Assembly: GCF_024679245.1 (NCBI RefSeq)
Contig: NC_090183.1
Location: 19,253,707-19,317,706 of the forward strand
DNA from: Pseudorasbora parva
Taxonomy: Eukaryota; Chordata; Actinopteri; Cypriniformes; Gobionidae
DNA length: 64,000 bases
Reading direction: 5' to 3'
In this document: positions 60,421 through 64,000 of the stretch, piece by piece
Position numbering within the stretch: position 1 is the first letter of the stretch
Layout: each line of letters begins with the position of its first letter
Translations under genes and position numbers: made by a program
The notes under the pieces: generated by a model
What the model was told of the DNA's origin: nothing
Seen by the model: the letters and a program-made list of their open reading frames with translations, nothing else
Databases searched by the model: none

Positions 60421-62054
60421 CAGTATTGTTCAAAATAATAGCAGTACAATGTGACTAACCAGAATAATCAAGGTTTTTAGTATATGTTTTATTGCTACGT
60501 GGCAAACAAGTTACCAGTAGGTTCAGTAGATTGTCAGAAAACAAACAAGACCCAGCATTCATGATATGCACGCTCTTAAGGCTGTGCAATTGGGCAATTA
60601 GTTGAAAGGGGTGTGTTCAAAAAAATAGCAGTGTGTACCTTTGACTGTACAAACTCAAAACTATTTTGTACAAACATTTTTTTTTTCAATTTAGCAATTT
60701 AGCAATCCTGTGAATCGCTAAACTAATATTTAGTTGTATGACCACAGTTTTTTAAAACTGCTTGACATCTGTGTGGCATGGAGTCAACCAACTTGTGGCA
60801 CCTCTCAGCTGTTATTCCACTCCATGATTCTTTAACAACATTCCACAATTCATTCACATTTCTTGGTTTTGCTTCAGAAACAGCATTTTTGATATCACCC
60901 CACAAGTTCTCAATTGGATTAAGGTCTGGAGATTGGGCTGGCCACTCCATAACATTAATTTTGTTGGTTTGGAACCAAGACTTTGCCCGTTTACTAGTGT
61001 GTTTTGGGTCATTGTCTTGTTGAAACAACCATTTCAAGGGCATGTCCTCTTCAGCATAGGGCAACATGACCTCTTCAAGTATTTTAACATATGCAAACTG
61101 ATCCATGATCCCTGGTATGCGATAAATAGGCCCAACACCATAGTAGGAGAAACATGCCCATATCATGATGCTTGCACCTCCATGCTTCACTGTCTTCACT
61201 GTGTACTGTGGCTTGAATTCAGAGTTTGGGGGTCGTCTCACAAACTGCCTGTGGCCCTTGGACCCAAAAAGAACAATTTTACTCTCATCAGTCCACAAAA
61301 TGTTCCTCCATTTCTCTTTAGGCCAGTTGATGTGTTCTTTGGCAAATTGTAACCTCTTCTGCACATGCCTTTTTTTTAACAGAGGGACTTTGCGGGGGAT
61401 TCTTGAAAATAGATTAGCTTCACACAGACGTCTTCTAACTGTCCCAGTACTTACAGGTAACTTCAGACTGTCTTTGATCATCCTGGAGGTGATCATTGGC
61501 TGAGCCTTTGCCATTCTGGTTATTCTTCTATCCATTTTGATGGTTGTCTTCCGTTTTCTTCCACGTCTCTCTGGTTTTGCTCTCCATTTTAAGGCATTGG
61601 AGATCATTTTAGCTGAACAGCCTATCATTTTTTGCACCTCTTTATAGGTTTTCCCCTCTCTAATCAACTTTTTAATCAAAGTACGCTGTTCTTCTGAACA
61701 ATGTCTTGAATGACCCATTTTCCTCAGCTTTCAAATGCATGTTCAACAAGTGTTGGCTTCATCCTTAAATAGGGGCCACCTGATTCACACCTGTTTCTTC
61801 ACAAAATTGATGACCTCAGTGATTGAATGCCACACTGCTATTTTTTTGAACACACCCCTTTCAACTAATTCAACTAATTGCCCAATTGCACAGCCTTAAG
61901 AGCGTGCATATCATGAATGCTGGGTCTCATTTGTTTTCTGAGAATCTACTGAACCTACTGGTAACTTGTTTGCCACGTAGCAATAAAAAATATACTAAAA
62001 ATCTTGATTATTCTGGTTAGTCACATTGTACTGCTATTATTTTGAACAATACTG
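60421..62054 (-). mobile_element. Complete Tc1-like transposon with IR/DR-type ends
   Basis: The inverted repeats span 60421-60635 and 61831-62054, nearly identical except for an extra 9-bp ATTAGTTGA-type duplication on the right. TA flanks both sides (60419-60420 and 62055-62056). Each arm has two related binding-site-like motifs: outer TTCAAAATAATAGCAGT and inner TTCAAAAAAATAGCAGTGTG. This is the two-site arrangement known from Sleeping Beauty-type Tc1 elements. The transposase frame is intact, so the copy is young and possibly active. Confidence 0.9.
60723..61718 (-). CDS. Tc1-like transposase, intact, 331 aa
   Basis: The enzyme would bind the inverted repeats, excise the element and insert it at TA. 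Residues about 1-60 form the first helix-turn-helix and a basic linker (RRGRKRK, 51-57, also a likely nuclear signal). A second helix-turn-helix spans about 65-115. The catalytic triad is Asp144 in WTDES, Asp235 in FQQDND and Glu270 in NPIE, with 34 residues between the last two (DD34E, the Tc1 signature). The full length is close to the usual 340 and no stop or frameshift is present. The start Met lies about 110 bp inside the inverted repeat. Whether it still moves cannot be read from sequence. Confidence 0.93.
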   Translation of the reverse strand: MGHSRHCSEEQRTLIKKLIREGKTYKEVQKMIGCSAKMISNALKWRAKPERRGRKRKTTIKMDRRITRMAKAQPMITSRMIKDSLKLPVSTGTVRRRLCEANLFSRIPRKVPLLKKRHVQKRLQFAKEHINWPKEKWRNILWTDESKIVLFGSKGHRQFVRRPPNSEFKPQYTVKTVKHGGASIMIWACFSYYGVGPIYRIPGIMDQFAYVKILEEVMLPYAEEDMPLKWLFQQDNDPKHTSKRAKSWFQTNKINVMEWPAQSPDLNPIENLWGDIKNAVSEAKPRNVNELWNVVKESWSGITAERCHKLVDSMPHRCQAVLKNCGHTTKY

Positions 62055-62322
62055 TATACAGTGGTGCGGGGCGGGCCAAATAATTTCATAAAAGCAGCCC
62101 GCGGGTTGGTGCAGCACTAACAGTTACCCTGAAAACTGCAGCAGGATTTCACATGCAGGTGTTCTTCTGGCGTCGCGTGTGAAATGTCTTCACCCCAGGT
62201 ACAGTCAGTGGCATGTTTCAGCATGTCATATGAATATAATTTCATGGGTTTTATTTTTTTCAAACGCCAAATAATCGTGATGCTCACGTTTACAAGCCAG
62301 CATCATTATAGTAGTCTATTTA

Positions 62323-62595
62323 TTACCGTTTTACAGAATCTAAATGATACTTCAATTCAATGTTTGAGTGGTAGGTAATCACCATAACAAGCATGACAGC
62401 ATCGGTCGGGCACACCTCCTTCAGCTCACGCCAATGAGCAAACGCTGGTCCAATGTTGATCCTCGTCCTGCCTTTAATCCGATCACTTTTTCGTTTCCTC
62501 TTATTGCTTTCCTCCAACAAAACCTTTTCTTTCTTATTTGTCTGTGCTGCTTCGGACATGACTATATTATCCGACGAACAAAGTTGGGCTCGCAC
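62323..62595 (-). pseudogene. Transposon exon with a TRINIGPAF..W motif
   Basis: On the minus strand a 90-codon frame has MSEAAQTNKKEK near its start, a basic stretch (NKRKRKSDRIKGR), then TRINIGPAFAHWRELKE, after which the sequence loses coherence. The basic run could be a nuclear or DNA-binding segment. A similar motif in the element at 39188-40428 argues for a shared transposon-encoded domain. The protein's role is not known to me. Confidence 0.45.
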
Positions 62596-62844
62596 GTCCG
62601 AATTTAAGGAAGTGAGGGTGTTGGTGGAAGTGACGTCTACGCCGTAAAGCAGTCAAATTTTGTAGTTCTTTTTGTTCTCGGGTTACTTCCCGAAACTCAA
62701 AGTTTAAAAGTACGATTAGAAACGATACAGACCCCCATCAAGCTATGGCAGACGTGTCATTCAACCTATTGTAAGTCGATGTATCATCACAAGAGTCTTG
62801 AAAATATATTATGAAGGTTGAAAAGTTACCTAGTGCTGATTTAA

Positions 62845-63287
62845 AGGAGGCATAACTTCTCTTCCATTGACTCAAAGTAGTCAACACTAAGGTGTTCCAT
62901 CTATACTGTGTAACTGGTTTTGAGTGAACAATCCAATTAAACAAGCATAATGGCTGTATGTACGCATCAGTCAAAGATTAGTCTAGAATCACTAGACCCT
63001 TTTTACTATGCTTGTGCCACAAAAAAAGGTCTCTCCCCCAGTAAAATTTTCCTGATAAATCATTGTCTGAGGAGATAGGTTACAGAGTGGATAAATGCAT
63101 CTGAAAACAGGCTTTCCTATACATTGAACTTGATCAGTTACATAATTTGAATGATTTAAAACTAGAAGGCCGATTGTAATGCCAGCTTAGTCATCATCAA
63201 TAAATGCATTTTGAGGTAATTGGTTCATTTAGGGGGGCTAGTTAGTTAGTTTGCTTGTTTTGAAATGTACAGGCTATATAGATTTAT
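62845..63287. other. Intronic sequence, nothing recognised
   Basis: No exon, element end or frame of interest was seen. Confidence 0.5.
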
Positions 63288-63291
63288 TTAA

Positions 63292-64000
63292 AGGGGTGGT
63301 AAAACACAATTTCACTTTCAAACTTGGTCCTTTTCAGGGGTCTGAGTGCGGTATGTATGATTTTTGGCCCATATGTGAACACTCCTAACGATATCAGACT
63401 CCTTTAAAGCGTACTGAGCCGAGACCATCGCGGGAGGTGGTCTGGATACGGTTCGATCTCATCTTATGGTACGGTTCGCTAAAAACACGCAGTCTGAACA
63501 CAAACCACACTGGGCATACTTTTTCTGTTCGCGAATTCCAATGTAGTTTGGTCATCAGATGCCACTCCGAGATGCACGGTCAATCTAGCCGCAATTAAGT
63601 TATTTTGGCTATATTTTGGCGTATAAAAAGAAAAGTCGTAGTTTCCACAGACTAATTTCACCGCAGATGGAGAGTACACCTTCTCAGAGTGTGAACTACA
63701 CAGTTTCAGGCCAGTCTGATGTGTAGTTAAAAAATAAGACCCACACAGAATTCATATTTGCACTGTTTTGTCTGTACATTAAGTAACTCATAAAAAGAAA
63801 AGTCCTAGTTTCCACAGACTAATTTCACCGTAGATGGAGAGTACACCTTCTCAGAGTGTGAACTACACCTTTTCAGGCCAGTCTGGTGTGCAATTTTAGA
63901 AAAAGAGCAACCCAAAATTCATATTTGCACTCTTTTGTATGTACATTATGTAACCCATAAAAATAAAAGTCCTAGTTTCCACAGACTAATTTAACCGCAA
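63292..64000. mobile_element. Left part of a further TTAA element, cut by the window edge
   Basis: TTAA (63288-63291) followed by AGGGGTGGTAAAACACAATT resembles the AGGGGTGG end of element D. The 167-bp tandem repeats at 63623-64000 lie within it. The right end is outside the window. Confidence 0.5.
63623..64000. repeat. 167-168 bp tandem repeat
   Basis: Units begin ATAAAAAGAAAAGTC at 63623 and 63790, and ATAAAAATAAAAGTC at 63958. They share TAGTTTCCACAGACTAATTT and GGAGAGTACACC. Two full units and part of a third are visible, about 85-90% alike, and the array continues past the window. Confidence 0.88.

Larger units (their letters stand above)
60335..62125. mobile_element. Small hAT-like element split by Tc1
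   Basis: CTAGTGATGCGCGGGTCG at the left and a diverged inverse (CCGCGGGTTGGTGCAGCACTA) at the right enclose GC-rich GCGGGGCGGG motifs. A possible 8-bp target copy, TCCCTGAA (60327-60334) and ACCCTGAA (62126-62133), has one mismatch. Without Tc1 it is about 155 bp. The boundaries and the hAT assignment are tentative. Confidence 0.4.
60189..62840. mobile_element. Outer TTAA element of the second nest
   Basis: The left end AGCAGCACTTGGTAACTTTT and the inverted right end (ATCAGCACTAGGTAACTTTT) match over 18 of 20 bases, with TTAA outside (60185-60188 and 62841-62844). It contains an exon with the TRINIGPAF motif on the minus strand and is split by a hAT-like piece and a Tc1 copy. Without the inserts it is about 860 bp. 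Confidence 0.7.

Noticed and set aside
60778..61503. Plus-strand frames over the Tc1 transposase
   Set aside because: They are antisense to an intact transposase with complete catalytic residues.
63623..64000. Possible CRISPR-like repeat array
   Set aside because: Units are 167 bp, contiguous and without spacers, in a vertebrate genome; this is a tandem repeat.

Overview
The window is vertebrate nuclear DNA, almost certainly from a cyprinid-type ray-finned fish. The evidence is intron-containing genes with vertebrate domain structure, an L2-clade LINE, a 5S-derived SINE, Tc1 elements, a class I endogenous retrovirus, and many short TTAA-flanked elements of kinds abundant in cyprinid genomes. 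No bacterial features, CRISPR arrays or tRNA genes were seen.

Two host genes are present, in tail-to-tail order. On the plus strand, aanat (serotonin N-acetyltransferase, the melatonin rhythm enzyme) is complete in three coding exons (20639-21710), giving 204 residues. On the minus strand, eight 3' coding exons of an inactive rhomboid (iRhom; rhbdf2 by position) run from 60027 down to 23768. They supply about 385 residues of the cysteine-rich luminal domain and the dead rhomboid core. Its 5' exons lie beyond base 64000. The AANAT-RHBDF2 pair has the same tail-to-tail order in mammals. The likely poly(A) signals of the two genes lie only about 110 bp apart.

The rest is transposable elements. 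1-6125: microsatellites and an L2 LINE with an intact 969-residue endonuclease/reverse transcriptase. 6523-19452: an old terminal-inverted-repeat element, split by a 9.35-kb class I ERV (LTRs about 99% identical, pol broken) and by two small DNA elements. 24188-50925: one 26.7-kb iRhom intron, carrying TTAA-flanked (Kolobok-like) elements with THAP-type exons, a decayed LINE, a (GAAA)n array and a very young 6.3-kb LTR element (1 mismatch in 987 bp between LTRs) with only a broken gag. 52199-55510: a triple nest of a Kolobok-like copy inside a second TTAA element inside a long inverted-repeat element. 55545-59062: a 5S-derived SINE, a dead Tc1 copy and a TIR element with an AT-rich internal array. 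60189-62840: a second nest, with a Tc1 copy carrying an intact 331-residue transposase at its centre. 63292-64000: the left end of another TTAA element with 167-bp tandem repeats.

The most interesting non-host signal is the TTAA-flanked family. Copies keep two first exons facing inward from opposite ends: a THAP zinc-finger exon and an acidic second-gene exon. Two other TTAA elements carry a different recurrent exon ending in a basic TRxNI..AF..W motif. All exon joins, family names and boundaries here were read by eye, without database searches.
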